Shown: positions 21,701-33,770, counted from the first letter of the stretch. The stretch: 64,000 nucleotides of DNA from Vicia villosa (GCF_029867415.1 NC_081185.1:47252766-47316765); one strand, 5' to 3'. Numbers and translations are program-made. The notes: a model not told the origin generated them from the letters alone.

Positions 21701-21917
21701 GTTAAGCAATTAAGAGCCCATGGATAACCATGGATACAAAGGGTGCTTCAAACCTTCCCTTTGTATAACTTACCCCCCGAACTCAAAATCTTTTTTAAAG
21801 GTCTTTTCCTGTTCTTTCAGCCTTTCCTAAAAATTGGATAAAATAAAAGTCGGTGGCGACTCTTGCTCACCGCAACATTGTTTGCTTAAATATTTAAAGT
21901 CAGTTCACCGTATTACA

Positions 21918-21970
21918 ATTATATTCTGATAATTGAATTAAAATACTGTGGGTAGAATTGGGGTGTTACA
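21918..21970 (+). repeat. Remnant (last 53 bp) of the gypsy 5' LTR
   Basis: It starts with ATTAT, the likely target duplication of the Ogre-like insertion, and ends GGGGTGTTACA, matching the 3' LTR end at 40417. Confidence 0.88.
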
Positions 21971-21974
21971 TTAG

Positions 21975-21986
21975 TGGTATCAGAGC
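21975..21986 (+). promoter_or_regulatory. Primer binding site (initiator Met-tRNA type)
   Basis: TGGTATCAGAGC, the standard plant initiator-tRNA complement, lies four bases after the LTR end. Confidence 0.88.
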
Positions 21987-24355
21987 AGGTCGGTCCGTCC
22001 GGCCAAGCTGTGGAGTCTGTTGAGTTATGCGACAGTTGAATATTGTCAGCGTGATGGTCCTTAGTACGCGACACGTGTGCGAAACACTGACAGTACTTGT
22101 TTGCTTTCTAATCGATTGTTGCAGGAGTTAGTTTAAGCTATATGGGGGAGAAGCTTTGCTTCTTGGATATGTTCTGCTGTACGAAGTTGGCTTAGTGTGC
22201 TACTGATGGAGACAGAGCAAGTATCATTGGAGTTTCGTTGTTTCCCGAATCCAAAGTGACATGGAATCAAGAATTCTGTGTAATCAAGTTGAAACATCTC
22301 AAGGAAGTATGATCAGACATGGTCGATGTGTATTTCTCAATGAACGAGGAGCAATGTAGTAGTTGTTGATCTACGAGTAAGGTGTGAATCCCTGATGCTT
22401 CTGAAAGTGATTGTTGGATAAGAAGGATAATTTTGAAGTGGGAATTTAGAAAGCTGAGATGTTTTAGCAATGTCGGTGAACTGTGAAGTTGTCGGTTTTA
22501 AAATATATGTTGTATAAGATGTCGACATTAGAGCGATGTTAGAATGACGAATGTTGTTGTAGACTTTATCGTGGGATCCATGCGAATAATTGTCGAAGTT
22601 GTCAGTGTTGTTAGAGTGTTTTTGAATAGCGAGTCGGAGACAAAAACTCAGAGGGATAAGTATAGATTTAAAGTGTTGGTGATTGTGCAGAGGAAATTTT
22701 GTTTCAGATGATGTCGAAAAGTATGTTACGGTATGACGTTGGTGTTGGCATTTTTGGATAACTTGGGAATTTCATATCTCGTGTTTCGGGTATTAGATTC
22801 ATGAGCTGTTTGAACCTACGAATAGATGAGAATACATTCTACCTTATGAAAGTTTTTTAAATACAGCAGATGTATTCCTGCATGGAAATACTCGGAAGTC
22901 GGTTACGGAGAACTGAGGCTCTTTAAATATAAACAGTTATTATCGCATTTATTCGAAACGAATTTAAGTAGAATGTGTTGTCGAGGAATGAGTTGAGGGA
23001 ATGAGATGTTTGGTATTAAACATGATTTGGGTGTCAATGACTTTTAAGGAAGAGTGAAGTAGTAGTGAAGGAGAAATAAACTTTTATAACGGTTGAAGTC
23101 GTGTTTGTGATGCCAAAGTGGCGGCATGCATAAAAGAAGAATTATAGAGAGTTTCTATTTTAAGGAAGAGTGAAGTAGTAGTGATGGAGAAATAAACTTT
23201 TAGAACGGTTGAAGTCGTGTTTGTGATGCCAAAGTGGTGGCATGCATAAAAGAAGAATTATAGAGAGTTTCTATCACCAATTCAATGTGAATAAGACTTG
23301 TTGAGATTCCTATTGGAATGAGATTCACATGTGAAAGGTGTGAGGAGATTTAGAGTGAAACAAAGAGTTGTGAATGTTGTTAAAGTCTTTTGCTAAGATA
23401 AGGACTTTGGTTGGGACAAGACAAATTGTGATGTACAAGTATATTTTTAATTCTGGAGTTGGAAAATACTTAACGATTGTGTAATGTTGAGTGAGTACGA
23501 AGTAGATTGTGTAATATGTTTGGACGATGTTGTCTCATTGACGAGATCGAGTAAGAAGGAAGTTATGGGAGTTGTAAACCTCAGAGTAAATTATTGGACT
23601 ATGACATTGTCAATGAACTTGAGTGCAAATTCTGAAAGGACGCTATTTTGTGGTAACGATGGTTTATGCTTCCTTCTGGTTATCGGCTATCTATTGACAA
23701 ATTGAGTAACTGATCACCCTTAATCTCTTGTTGGTAGTAGACAGAATCATGTGGATGAGAGAAGCTTTCCTTACTATCCTAATAGTATGTAAAGTGATGG
23801 ATATTAAACTGTGAGGATAATTGCTCACCATGTTGTGTGAACTTATGAAGAATTGTAAATGAAAGAGTGAAACGAATCGGACGGTGACTTAAGATGGATA
23901 ATCAAAGTTGCGCAGCTGAAGCATGATGTGGCACAGTTGTAGTGTGTGCGCAACTCGATAACAGTGAAAGATTTTAATATCATGAGCCATGGGAATGATA
24001 TGTCTCAATTTATATGTTGGAATTTTAAGATTTTTGTTAGAAGGGTGTCGTGCCAGAGCACTATAATGTTATTGAGTAATTGCTGAATTAGTAAGTATGT
24101 TACAATGGTTGTTTGTAGATAGTGAGTATGTATTTGATGAAGTTAAGATGTCGAGTTGATACTCCATGGTGCTATAATAATTTTGATTATCGTTGTTAAG
24201 ATGTTGTTGTTGATTTCCATATATAGCGATAAATGATACTCCATGAATGATGAAGTTGATTATGTTGGTTATGTGGCTATATTTATGTCACTATAAGAGT
24301 GATACGGCAGTGTGAATAGATGTGTTGATACCTTGTTGATAATTGACATGCATAG
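21987..24355 (+). other. Non-coding internal region of the non-autonomous gypsy element
   Basis: About 2.4 kb without a supported gene; the longest frames (about 73 codons) have no motif. It is rich in TTG/GTTG words and contains a 116 bp direct duplication at 23042-23273. The last five bases (CATAG, 24351-24355) are one copy of the target duplication of the next insertion. Confidence 0.7.
23042..23273 (+). repeat. 116 bp direct tandem duplication
   Basis: Copies 23042-23157 and 23158-23273 both start TTTTAAGGAAGAGTGAAG and end in AGAGAGTTTCTAT, with only a few differences, suggesting a fairly recent duplication in this copy or subfamily. Confidence 0.88.
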
Positions 24356-27105
24356 TGTAGCAACCTACCCTAAAAATTGTGCTTTTAGAGTCGCCACCTA
24401 TTCTGAAGGGCGAATAGGAAACCCTACGCAGTTTAGAGATCGGGGTAAGTTATTATAATCAGGTTGAGGGAAGGTGTTAGGCACCCTCAACCCTTTCCTA
24501 TTGGCTTTGAATCTAAGGGTGAAGTTTTATGGCTGAAATAGCTGGATTAATGGCTAAAGAATTGAATAGGGGAAAAATTGAGATTTTAGGGAAGGGGACT
24601 CGCCTTGGTTATCCAAGTGCCTACGTATCTCCTTAGGGAGAATCTGAGTCAACGTAGTTCGGGCACAGGGTTGTACGCCTTTGAATTGATTATGAAAGTA
24701 TTTGAAGGCTTTTTGAATGGCCTATCGTAGTTTTGAAAGTTGTGATTTGAAAGGCATTTTGAGTTGCCTGATTAGAAATGATGAAAATCCATAGTGTCGT
24801 GGTTTAGTGTGTTTTATATGTTTTGGGCGTACAACCCTGATTTGATATGGAACCGTTAGATGCGATGACCAATAGATTTGGTCAGTATAGCTAACGGATT
24901 AAGGGGCCTTGCTAGTTACTCAGATCGATAGATTGATCGTCGCGGGCAGCAAATTAAATGTGTTTTGGATTTTATGTATTTTTTTATCTCTCGTCTAATG
25001 CGACTAATAGCTTTAGTCGGGTCGAGGAGAGAATTCAATTTCATATATTTTTTTATCTCTTGTCTAATGCGACTAATAGATTTAGTCGGGTCGAGAAGAG
25101 AATTGATGTTAATATTGTCGCCAAATGGGCAATGGGATTGGGCAAACCCTATATTTATAATCTTTATAGGTTTTTTGTGATTTTTAATAATTAAGAGGTA
25201 ATTAAATTAATTAAATCGATATAATCGAAATAATCGGGAAAATAGTCCTAATATTAATCATTAGCCTAATCCTATTATTTATATTCTAATCCTAAGTAAA
25301 TTAACTAAACTTAAATTTAATTAATTAAACCTAAATACTATTAACCAAATCTAATTCTAATAATTAAATAATAAAACAAAAATAATATATAAAACCTGGC
25401 AGTGATCCTATACAACGCGCTTGGGAAGGTGTATGGTAGAGGTGCATTTTGATCCCTTTGATATGGCTTTGCAATTGATCTGGTGGTTCATAACTGAAGG
25501 TGCATCATAGGGATTTATTGATGGCGTACCCTGGATCCGGTGGAGGCGTTGTAATCCAGTATTGCTTGGTCTTTGAAAGTCCACAATGGGGGAGCAACAA
25601 CAGGCCTTCAGATCCGTCTTCGTGGGAATCCAATGGTGAGAACATGACGGTCCATGGTGAGGATGCGCGCTCACCATACTCTGGATCTGCAAGTTTTATC
25701 AAAGAAAAACAGAGAAAAAAAACAAGCAAAACACGCCCACGGCCAGAATCGAACTCGCGGCGTGTAACTCATGAACATATGCCCTTGCCATTTGAACTGG
25801 ACCGCGTTAGTGATATTGACACGAAACAGAATGAATATATAAAAAATATTGTCATGGAAATTCAAATGAAACCAATTCGCGGCCAGCATTATGTCATCTT
25901 CAACCTGCATTAAAACTTCGATCAAACTATCCATTCAACACCGAAACGTCATTACAAACACAATCACATTATCAAATGATATGGAAATCGCATGTAGGCA
26001 TGAAATCGACGTCGACAATTTTGACACGAAAACGTGACTTAGCCTGCCCGATTCTGGAAGCTTTGGCCGTGTGTGATGATCAGTTTCACTTCAGAGTATA
26101 TCGATGGATTCGTTTCGGTCCTCAAGAGAGCTTGAATGGATTGAATTCTCCCTTTGCAAATTCTAGAAAGCCACAGTTTTGTTCTTGAATGAGGCTCCAC
26201 CGACTGCAAAAGAAGCTTCCCCTTTTTTATGATTTCGTCTCATATATATGGGGGAGTCTTTTTTTAGGTCAGCCATCATGACAAAATTTTTGGCCCTTTT
26301 TTCAGGAAAAATATTCTATTGAAAAGTCAAATATCTTCTTTCCAAACTTGGCTAGTATGCTTATATCCACGCCTTGTAGTTTCTTATCAGCTCTCATGGT
26401 GTTTTATGGACCTCAAAAAAATGAGAATCAAGCCCAACATACCTTGTCTTTCATATTTGCATTTTATTTAATTAAAACTGAATTTTAACTCATTAATTCA
26501 AGAATAAAATTCAATAAAAGAGGGAGGGGCGTGCAAATGAGTTTAAAGGCCATGGATGGGCTTGGGGATAAGTTTTGATCAAAATAACCTGGGCCCATTC
26601 GGAAGAGAATTGATTTTGATAAGCATTTCTCTTCGCGGACCTCTTCGAAATTATCCAACTTCTACCACTTATATCTTACTCAATTTTTATTATTTTGGGA
26701 TGTTCTTGGACTCTTTAGAAAGCTCAGAGAGTCCTCTAAACACTCTCTTTGGTTTCATCTCCATTGAAGTTTTCATGCTCAAGTTATGAGCTTTGACTCA
26801 AGAGGTGTTTTTCGTTGACTTTTTGGAGTACGTGTAATGTTTTTATCCATATCTCCCAAATGGTTCATTTCTTGATTTTGGGCCCAACATCAAAGTTGTA
26901 GAGAATTAAATTTCCTTGAGAATAGGCTTTGGTTGGACAATTTCTGACCAACCGTGTGAGAGTTATGACCAGTCAAAGTTGAGTTGACTTTTTAGTTAGA
27001 AAACCCTGATCTGAACCCTTGAATAGGAGAGAGTGACTTGAGTTTGACCATTGAGCCTTGAACCCTTGAAGATGAAATAAGACGGGCAAATTTTGCGGTA
27101 TGACA
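24356..27105 (-). repeat. 3' LTR (left copy) of the - strand Ogre-like element
   Basis: On the - strand it runs from TGTCATACCGCAAAATTTGC to AGGTTGCTACA. It contains a tRNA-like module (25709-25800) and a TATATATG candidate promoter at 26243-26250. Open frames here (such as the 137-aa frame at 25500-25913) recur in both LTRs but run antisense to the element and look incidental. Confidence 0.94.
25709..25800 (-). other. tRNA-like (Pol III promoter-like) module in LTR, left copy
   Basis: On the - strand, an A-box-like CCAGTTCAAATGGCAAGGG (25782-25800) is followed about 40 bp on by a B-box-like GAGTTCGATTC (25746-25756) and then an eight-T run. It has the same orientation as the element and lies about 1.3 kb into the LTR. 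The second copy is at 35896-35987. Confidence 0.62.
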
Positions 27106-27118
27106 GCTGCCCCTGTTC
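27106..27118 (-). promoter_or_regulatory. Polypurine tract of the - strand Ogre-like element
   Basis: On the - strand GAACAGGGGCAGC abuts the LTR start TGTCATACC, matching the tract at 18274-18286 at 12 of 13 positions. Confidence 0.85.
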
Positions 27119-27724
27119 AATCTTCTTAAACCTGAAGAGTCAGATAGGCACGTCTGCCTATCATGATCTAAAGGTAGAAGATGATTGGACACTGAAATGC
27201 CCCGAAATTTGCATGGGAAGAAATTCCGTAGGAGATGGGCTTACAGATGCCACCCAGGGTAAATACCCCCTTCTTCTTCTTCTTTTTTTTTTACTGTGAA
27301 GCAGATGCTCTTTTTTTTTTGAAGGAGCTACGCATTTAGATCGTAGCGTGGCCTAAAAAGGCAACCTTGACTTTATGCAATGTTTATGATGCATGCGATG
27401 TATGATGCAGTGAGCCTCTCAAAATAAATGAGGGCGATGTATGGATATGCATTATGTATGAATGAGGTATGTAAGTTGAATGATGCATGATTGTTAGTTA
27501 TGTCAATTGAAGCATGTTAGTAATTCTGAAAAGAAAAATAAAACCTTTGTTGATGATGTTTTGGAGAATACCACTGCCGAGGGAATCACGTGATAAACCC
27601 GATTGAAGAAACCTTTGAAAATCGTGTTCTCGAGCGTGAGAGAAAAGAACCGTCCTGCTAAAGCCTGAGTCTTACATAGCGAGGACTTGTAAGAGGGATC
27701 ACTTATTATGATTCTAACAAGCTC
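27119..27724 (-). other. Non-coding DNA between polypurine tract and first array
   Basis: No gene. It contains homopyrimidine/T runs (27270-27320) and ATGATGCATG-rich sequence around 27380-27500. Confidence 0.55.
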
Positions 27725-28240
27725 ACCTGCACCATTAGGATTATTTGCGAGGGTTATCGCAAACTCACCTGCACCATTAGGATTATTTGCGAGGGTTATC
27801 GCAAACTCACCTGCACCATTAGGATTATTTGCGAGGGTTATCGCAAACTCACCTGCACCATTTGGATCGTTTGCCCTGGTTCGGACAAATTTCACCTACA
27901 CCATTTGGATCATTTGCCCTGGTTCGGACAAATTTCACCTGCACCATTTGGATCATTTGCCCTGGTTCGGACAAATTTCACCTGCACCATTTGGATCATT
28001 TGCCCTGGTTCGGACAAATTTCACCTGCACCATTTGGATCATTTGCCCTGGTTCGGACAAATTTCACCTACACCATTTGGATCATTTGCCCTGGTTCGGA
28101 CAAATTTCACCTGCATCATTTGGATCATTTGCCCTGGTTCGGACAAATTTCACCTACACCATTTGGATCATTTGTCCTGGTTCGGACAAATTTCACCTGC
28201 ACCATTAGGATTATTTGCCCTGGTTCGGACAAGCTTACAT
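27725..28240 (-). repeat. 42-43 bp minisatellite, about 12 units in two subtypes
   Basis: Three units with GCGAGGGTTATCGCAAACTC are followed by about nine with GCCCTGGTTCGGACAAATTT, joined by CACCTGCACCATTAGGAT or CACCTGCACCATTTGGAT. The long open frames across it in several phases (27708-28338) are translations of the repeat, not genes. Confidence 0.92.
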
Positions 28241-28289
28241 GCATAAGAGAAATCATTTGCTATAGTTCTAGCAAACTTACCTGCTTGGA

Positions 28290-28810
28290 AAAGATTCACT
28301 TGTTTGGAGACTCACGACTCGAGGGTCGGAGAAAGTAGCATGCCAAATATTCACGACTCGAGGGTCGGAAAGGAAACGATATGTTTAGAAACTCACGACT
28401 CGAGGGACGGAAAACACACCTGTCACAACACGAGGGTTGGAAACTTACGACTCGCGGGTCGGAAAACACACCTGTCACAACACGAGGGTTGGAAACTTAC
28501 GACTCGCGGGCCGGGAAACACACCTATCACAACACGAGGGTTGGAAACTCATGACACGTGGGTCGGGAAACACACCTATCACAACACGAGGGTTGGAAAC
28601 TCATGACACGTGGGTCGGAAAATACACCTATCACAACACGAGGGTTGGAAACTCACGACACGTAGGTCGGAAAATACACCTATCACAACACGAGGGTTGG
28701 AAACTCACGACACGTGGGTCGGAAACTAGATCAGTCACAACACGAGGGTTGGAAACTCATGACTCGAGGGTCGGAAAATACATCTATCACAACACGAGGG
28801 TTGGAAACCG
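28290..28810 (-). repeat. ~57 bp minisatellite, about 9-10 units
   Basis: Units contain CACGACTCGAGGGTCGGAAA and TATCACAACACGAGGGTTGG. Some units carry GACACGTGGGTCGG instead of GACTCGAGGGTCGG. It is a different sequence family from its neighbours on both sides. Confidence 0.9.
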
Positions 28811-28897
28811 GGATTTTGTAGTATATGAATGCGCTAAATGCTATGTATATGCTAATGTGGATGTACATGTTTTACGAGTGAAATGAATAGCAAGGTT

Positions 28898-29195
28898 GTT
28901 GTCATCGGTAAGGTTACCGGGATACGTCAAATAGGCGATTGGAAAATAAACACTCAGTAGGGTTACAGGCATCAGTAAGGTTACCGGAAAGCATCAATCA
29001 GGCGATTGGGAAGAATATCTCAGTAAGGTTACTGGCATCGGTAAGGTTACCGGAAAACATCAATCAGGTGATTGGAAAGAATATCTCAGTAAGGTTACTG
29101 ACATCGGTAAGGTTACCGGGAAGCATCAATCAGGTGATTGGAAATAAGCCAACAGTAAGGTTACTGTCATCGGTAAGGTTACCGGAAAGCAGGTG
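28898..29195 (-). repeat. 66 bp minisatellite, about 5 units
   Basis: Units carry CATCGGTAAGGTTACCGG, a perfect inverted core GGTAAGGTTACC, plus AGCATCAATCAGGCGATTGG. Spacing is 66-67 bp and similarity is high. Confidence 0.9.
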
Positions 29196-29299
29196 GACAA
29201 TGTATCTTAGCACCAGAGTTTTGAATTGGATGTTTTGATGTACGGAATAATGCTAATGCTCATGCATATGTTGATTGATGTAATGAATGGAACGAAGTA

Positions 29300-29620
29300 A
29301 TGTCTTCTATAAGACTACCTGCAAAGGTCTCTGGAATGGATGTGAATGTTTGTCTTAAAGAAGACTATCTGAAAAGATTTTTTTGCAATGGATGAGGAAT
29401 TTGTCTCACCAGGAAAGGCTGAAAGATGTCTAAAAGACTACAAAAAAAGGTTCTTAGCAAGGATAGAAATTTGTCTTAAAGAAGACTACCTGACAAGGTA
29501 CTTAGAAAGGGTCGTGAGATTTGTCTTAAAGAAGACTACCTGAAAAGGTTGAAAGATGTCTTAAAAGATTACCTAGAAAGGTTCTTAGAATGTCTTAAAG
29601 AAGACTACCTGAAGAGGTGT
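29300..29620 (-). repeat. Degenerate tandem array around TGTCTTAAAGAAGACTACCTG
   Basis: Five to six units of roughly 50-60 bp share CTTAAAGAAGACTACCTG and AAAGGTTCTTAGAA. They are less regular than the neighbouring arrays and look older. Confidence 0.8.
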
Positions 29621-29939
29621 AATGTATCAACCCATGTATGTAATGCATGATTTATGTATTTGCATGATGCTCCAATGCTAGGTTGTTGGTAACCAAGAGC
29701 GTATATAACTTGCTAAAGTTGTAAGGTTGTTGGATGCTAGCGCGATTTCCCACTACCTGCTTTTGAACTTTGATGATCGTAGTTAGGAGAGAGATTGGTT
29801 CGAGGTTGTAATGTGTGAGAACTCCTTTTCCTTTTGCTGTGCATCTTGCCCCAGTTTGGCTCTTTTGAATTACTCCACACCTTTGAATTTTCGAAGTCCT
29901 CCATGTCTTTCACCTTTTTGCAATTCGTGCCTTTAACCT

Positions 29940-30175
29940 TTTCGAGGATCACTACACCTTTAACCTTTGGAGGTTCTCCATACCTTTAACCTTTCGAGGT
30001 TTTCCACACCTTTAACCTTCCGGGATTCTCCACACCTTTAACCTTTGAATGATTCACCTTATGTAATTCTCCACACCTTCACCTTTTTTGGAACTCTCCA
30101 CCTCTTTCGAGATTCTCCATGCCTTTAACCTTTCGGGGCTCTCCACACCTTTAACCTTTGAATTGTTCACCTTAT
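29940..30175 (-). repeat. ~28 bp minisatellite around CACACCTTTAACCTTT
   Basis: About eight short units of CTCCACACCTTTAACCTTTC type, spaced 26-30 bp, pyrimidine-rich on this strand. It is the fifth distinct array in the 3' part of the element. Confidence 0.85.
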
Positions 30176-32800
30176 GGGTTTGATACTCCATGCCCCAATG
30201 TTTAGTGGAAAAAGATGCCTATGATCTCCAAGCCATGAAGGAAGTGCCCCGAGAAATAACCTTGTCGTGTGCTTCGACGTTTAGATTAAAGGGTATGCCC
30301 CTGACTTGCCAGATATGGAGGGTCATCCATGGTTTTCTATCCATTTTGAATTTATCCCATGCTTGACATGCCCCTGATTGAGACTGCTTCGAGGTGTGCC
30401 CCAAGTCGGTTGGTCCTTAGGAAGAGTGCCCCTAGTGAATAGGATGTTTGATTGCATGCCCCTGTGATCCTTGAAATTTTGCCCCTGTTTAGGAGAACCC
30501 CCTAGATTTGGTTCCCCCCATTCCAGAGTCTTTTTTAGAAAGGATCACCTTTGATTAACCCATTTCGAGATCTCCTCGATGCTAAGTGTATACTCGCAGA
30601 TGACGTTGTACCATTTGAGAAGTAACTCCAATGCAATGTGTATGCAAGTTTTGAAATCGAAGTCCGTTATGAATTAGGACTAGATGATTAGAAATGAATG
30701 CTTGAAGAAGCGTAGTGGTTAGGAACAGTTTTAACAAACCTAGGAGTCGGTATAACAAAATCCTGCTTAATATGCTTTCATGGTTAACCTTGCCTCAATT
30801 AGGACTTTTGAATGTTGTATCTTGGCCTGGTTCACGGTTTTAAGAAACAATAGATATAAGGCTCAAAATTTTATTTATCCCGCCCCTTTCTCCTTGATGT
30901 TCTCCAGATCCTAAAAATTCGCCTAATCCAATGACTGTGCTTTGTTTGTAAGAGAGTCGTTTCAGTTTTGATGTTGAGCAAAAGCCTTAGTATAGATCCA
31001 AGCACTGATGAAAAGTGTTGTGAAGATCCAAGCATTGATGAGAAGCTTTGATGATTTAGCAGTCACACGATCGTCCTTTGTATTTCGCCTTTGTTTTGTT
31101 TTTATCCCTTATTTTTGCATGAACCAATCCCTTAGAATTTGGTCCATCGGGATGCCCTAAATTTTTCCTAAGTCATTTTATTTTCTTTCATGGAATTTTC
31201 ATTTTGACTTAGCGGGCGTTTTCCTCCTTTTTTGAATGATCCTTTTGATCTTTGGATTTTAAATATTGTGACTGCCATGACTTTGATTTGCAAGCTTCGT
31301 CTTTGATACTTCCTCGATCTTGAATGATGCAATGAGGAAGAAGATTGTTGTGAATGCTATCTCCATTACTTCCTCATTCTTGGATGAATACGAGGAAGAA
31401 GATGTGCTTGAACCTTTGCTTTGCTTGGTCCTTATGCTTGAACCTTTTCTTTAACCTTGCTTGGATTGACTGATTCTCTTGACAACCAAAATACACCATT
31501 GAATTAACCGAAATCTACCCTGCCCCTGGTTGAAATCAAGGTTTATTTGAAAAGTAGAAACAAACTCCATCTCCTGGCTCGAGGGGGTAACAAGGGATTA
31601 ACATCCTTATATCTCCACTGTTTGGGAATTGAAGCAATGCCTATACATCCTCGGCTCGGTCTTACCTTGAAAGCATATGTTTAGCTGGACTTAGTTATTT
31701 GTATTCGTCATTCTCCCTTAAGTTTGTTAATAATCCTAAAAATAGAAGTGTGCGACTGGAAAGTCGTAGCAGTGAGCGAATGAATTGACTCCAAAACCTG
31801 CATGGTCATCCCATTAGAATTGCTAATCCGAAGGTACAACTTTTATCCTGAGTAACACTTAGCGATCATAAGGGTTGAAGTTCTGACATGATAAACACCT
31901 ATTAATCTCAGGGATAATCTCCTTTGTAAATCCATTGACCTCGTTTTACTCCTTAGTTGATGAACTTGTAGAAGTGAAGGGTAACCTCGAGTTCTCCTTG
32001 GACATGTCAAACCTGTTAGGAATAAATCGTTAGCGGTGGGTTTTCGTCGTATCGGAACTTCATGAGTTTCCTTTGACTGAACCTCTTTTTCTTTTCCTAA
32101 GGATAGTATCACACCATTTGCAATCTTCGGAGTTCGTAGATTGATGAGTAAAACCTATGACCCTTTTGCCCCTTGGTGTGGGGTTAACACATGTCGCCTT
32201 CCCTCCATCGTATTTACGCATCTTTGTTCAGGATTTTGCCCCAGTTGGACTAATCCTTGCCCCCAGGTTACGTAGAGTGTCCTTGTAAATTTGATATGTT
32301 CTAAGGCGAACCCTTTTATGACTAGATACCCCTTGAGTGCATCTATGAGGGAACTCTTTTGTTGAACTAATCCTTGCTCGATGATAACCTTTGTTGTATT
32401 TATGATCCTGTTATGACAAGGCATGGACACGTGGTTGGCACGGTGAAAGGCATCCTCTCTTTCTTTTGTAGGACCAGGCTCACTCCTAATAATTGATCCT
32501 CCTTTCTCCATAGTTCATGATCCTTTTGATTTTTCTCCATGAGTCTCGGGAAATCGGCTAGCACGGCAAGTGTGGATGCAGGCGAAGATGCAAATGTAAA
32601 TGTATGAATGCATGAAAATGCAAATGCATGCGTATGCGAGAGACTCCTTCTTTTTTTTTATAACTCCGTGTATGCAATGCAGACGTGTGACATATGATCC
32701 TAGGGATAGCCTTAGAGGCGACATTAGACCCTCGTGGAATCTTTGCAGGATGAATGTTATGACACGCTAAGGGAAATCCCTTAGATTCTAGAGTATACGG
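30176..32800 (-). other. Unique non-coding interior of the - strand Ogre-like element
   Basis: About 2.6 kb without a supported gene; open frames up to 118 codons (32155-32511, - strand) show no motif. It contains repeated ATGCCCCTG/TGCCCC words (30190-30500) and the conserved block at 31515-31660. Confidence 0.6.
31515..31660 (-). other. Conserved block shared with the + strand Ogre-like element
   Basis: This is the reverse-complement partner of 3631-3780 and shares AACAGTGGAGATATAAGGAT plus a downstream GGGGCAGGGTAG. It is the only part of the two interiors that I can align. Confidence 0.72.
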
Positions 32801-32807
32801 AAGGTAG

Positions 32808-33770
32808 TGGCTGGTGACCGTTCAAGACAGTCATCAAATCTCATGGCCATCGAGAGGCCGTTCGACGTGTACTAATGAAGTTGTCCCTGGTGGGAAGGTT
32901 CTCTGTGTGGAACACAACTTATCTAAGGACGATATCAGATGCAGAGAAGTCCCTACCGGCTAGGGATGGGATGTGTAAATAGAAATCCAAACCCTACAAG
33001 TTAGAGGGTGCGCAGGAACTAGCATGGAGTGACCGTTCAGGACAGTCACTAGATCTCATAGCCATCGAGAGGCCAATCAAACGCATGCTAATGACGTTGT
33101 CCTTCGGGGAAGGACGCGTCGTTGTGAAAACACATGGATGTAAAAGAAAATCCCTATAGGCTAGGGAGTACGTAGGAGTAAGCACGGGGTGACCGTTCAA
33201 GACAATCACTGGATCTCATAACCATCGAAAGGCCAATCGATGTATGCTAATGAAGATGTCCTTCGAACGAAGGATGCGATTTTAGAAGTAGAATCCCTAC
33301 AGGCGAGGGAATGAAAGATGTAAGCACGGGGTGACCGTTCAAGACAGTCACTAAATCGCATGGCCATCGAGAGGCCAATTGACGTATGCTAACGAAGGTG
33401 TCCTTCGAACGAAGGATACAATTTTAAAAAATATAATCCCTACAGGCTAGGGAATGCGTAGACATAGGCACGGAGTGACCGTTCAAGACAGTCACTAGAT
33501 CGCATGGCCATCGAGAGGCCAATTGACGTGCGTAAACGAAGATGTTCTTCGTGGGAAGGACACATAGTTGTAAGAATACCAGGATATATAAAGAAAGTCC
33601 CTACAGGCTAGGGAGTGCGTAGATACAAGCGCGGAGTGACCGTTCATGACAGTCACTAAGTCTCATGGCCATCGTGAGGCCAATCAACGTGCATAAATGG
33701 AGGTGTCCTTCGTGGAAAGGACATGGTTTTGGAAATGAAGTCCCTGCAGGCCAGGGAGCGCGTAGGAGTA
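32808..33770 (-). repeat. ~150 bp tandem array, about six units
   Basis: GTGACCGTTCA(A/G)GACAGTCA recurs near 32815, 33030, 33190, 33328, 33476 and 33638, each followed by ATGGCCATCGAGAGGCCAAT and GTCCTTCG-type words. Unit length varies (about 140-215 bp). It sits on the primer-site side of the element, unlike the five shorter arrays. Confidence 0.9.

Larger units (their letters stand above)
1..21917 (+). mobile_element. Ogre/Tat-like LTR retrotransposon, non-autonomous, 5' end outside window
   Basis: The end of the 5' LTR (1-1546), a primer binding site (1551-1567), a polypurine tract (18274-18286) and a complete 3' LTR (18287-21917) define a + strand element. Bases 1-1546 align with about 20374-21917, differing at roughly 3% of sites by eye. 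The internal region without the nested copia element (6286-17607) is only about 5.4 kb. It holds a gag remnant and several tandem arrays but no pol, so replication proteins would have to come from an autonomous Ogre. The element sits inside a gypsy 5' LTR: the 53 bases after 21917 match 40365-40417, starting with ATTAT, the expected 5 bp target duplication. Lineage is inferred from primer site, LTR start and gag remnant. Confidence 0.88.
18287..21917 (+). repeat. 3' LTR of the Ogre-like element (3631 bp)
   Basis: It begins TGTCATACCCCAAAATTTGC and ends CACCGTATTACA. Its last 1.54 kb match the window start. It includes a tRNA-like module near its start (18345-18422) and a TATATAAG candidate promoter at 18769-18776. 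The short open frames inside it (19109-19671, both strands) show no domains. Confidence 0.92.

Noticed and set aside
25500..25913. 137-codon frame present in both LTRs (again at 35687-36100)
   Set aside because: Its conservation comes from LTR identity. It runs antisense to the element, overlaps the tRNA-like module and has no recognisable domain.
27708..28338. Long overlapping open frames in several + phases (113-169 codons)
   Set aside because: They translate the 42-43 bp minisatellite in different phases and run antisense to the retroelement; the peptides are pure repeats without any domain.
28304..28886. Open frames rich in HNTRVGN-type repeats
   Set aside because: Translation of the ~57 bp minisatellite; no coding evidence.
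27725..30175. CRISPR-like direct repeats with spacers
   Set aside because: Units are contiguous and similar throughout, with no unique spacers, in plant retroelement DNA.
32155..32511. 118-codon - strand frame in the Ogre-like interior, in sense with the element
   Set aside because: No gag, pol or other motif and unremarkable length for 7 kb of non-coding DNA; not supported as a gene.
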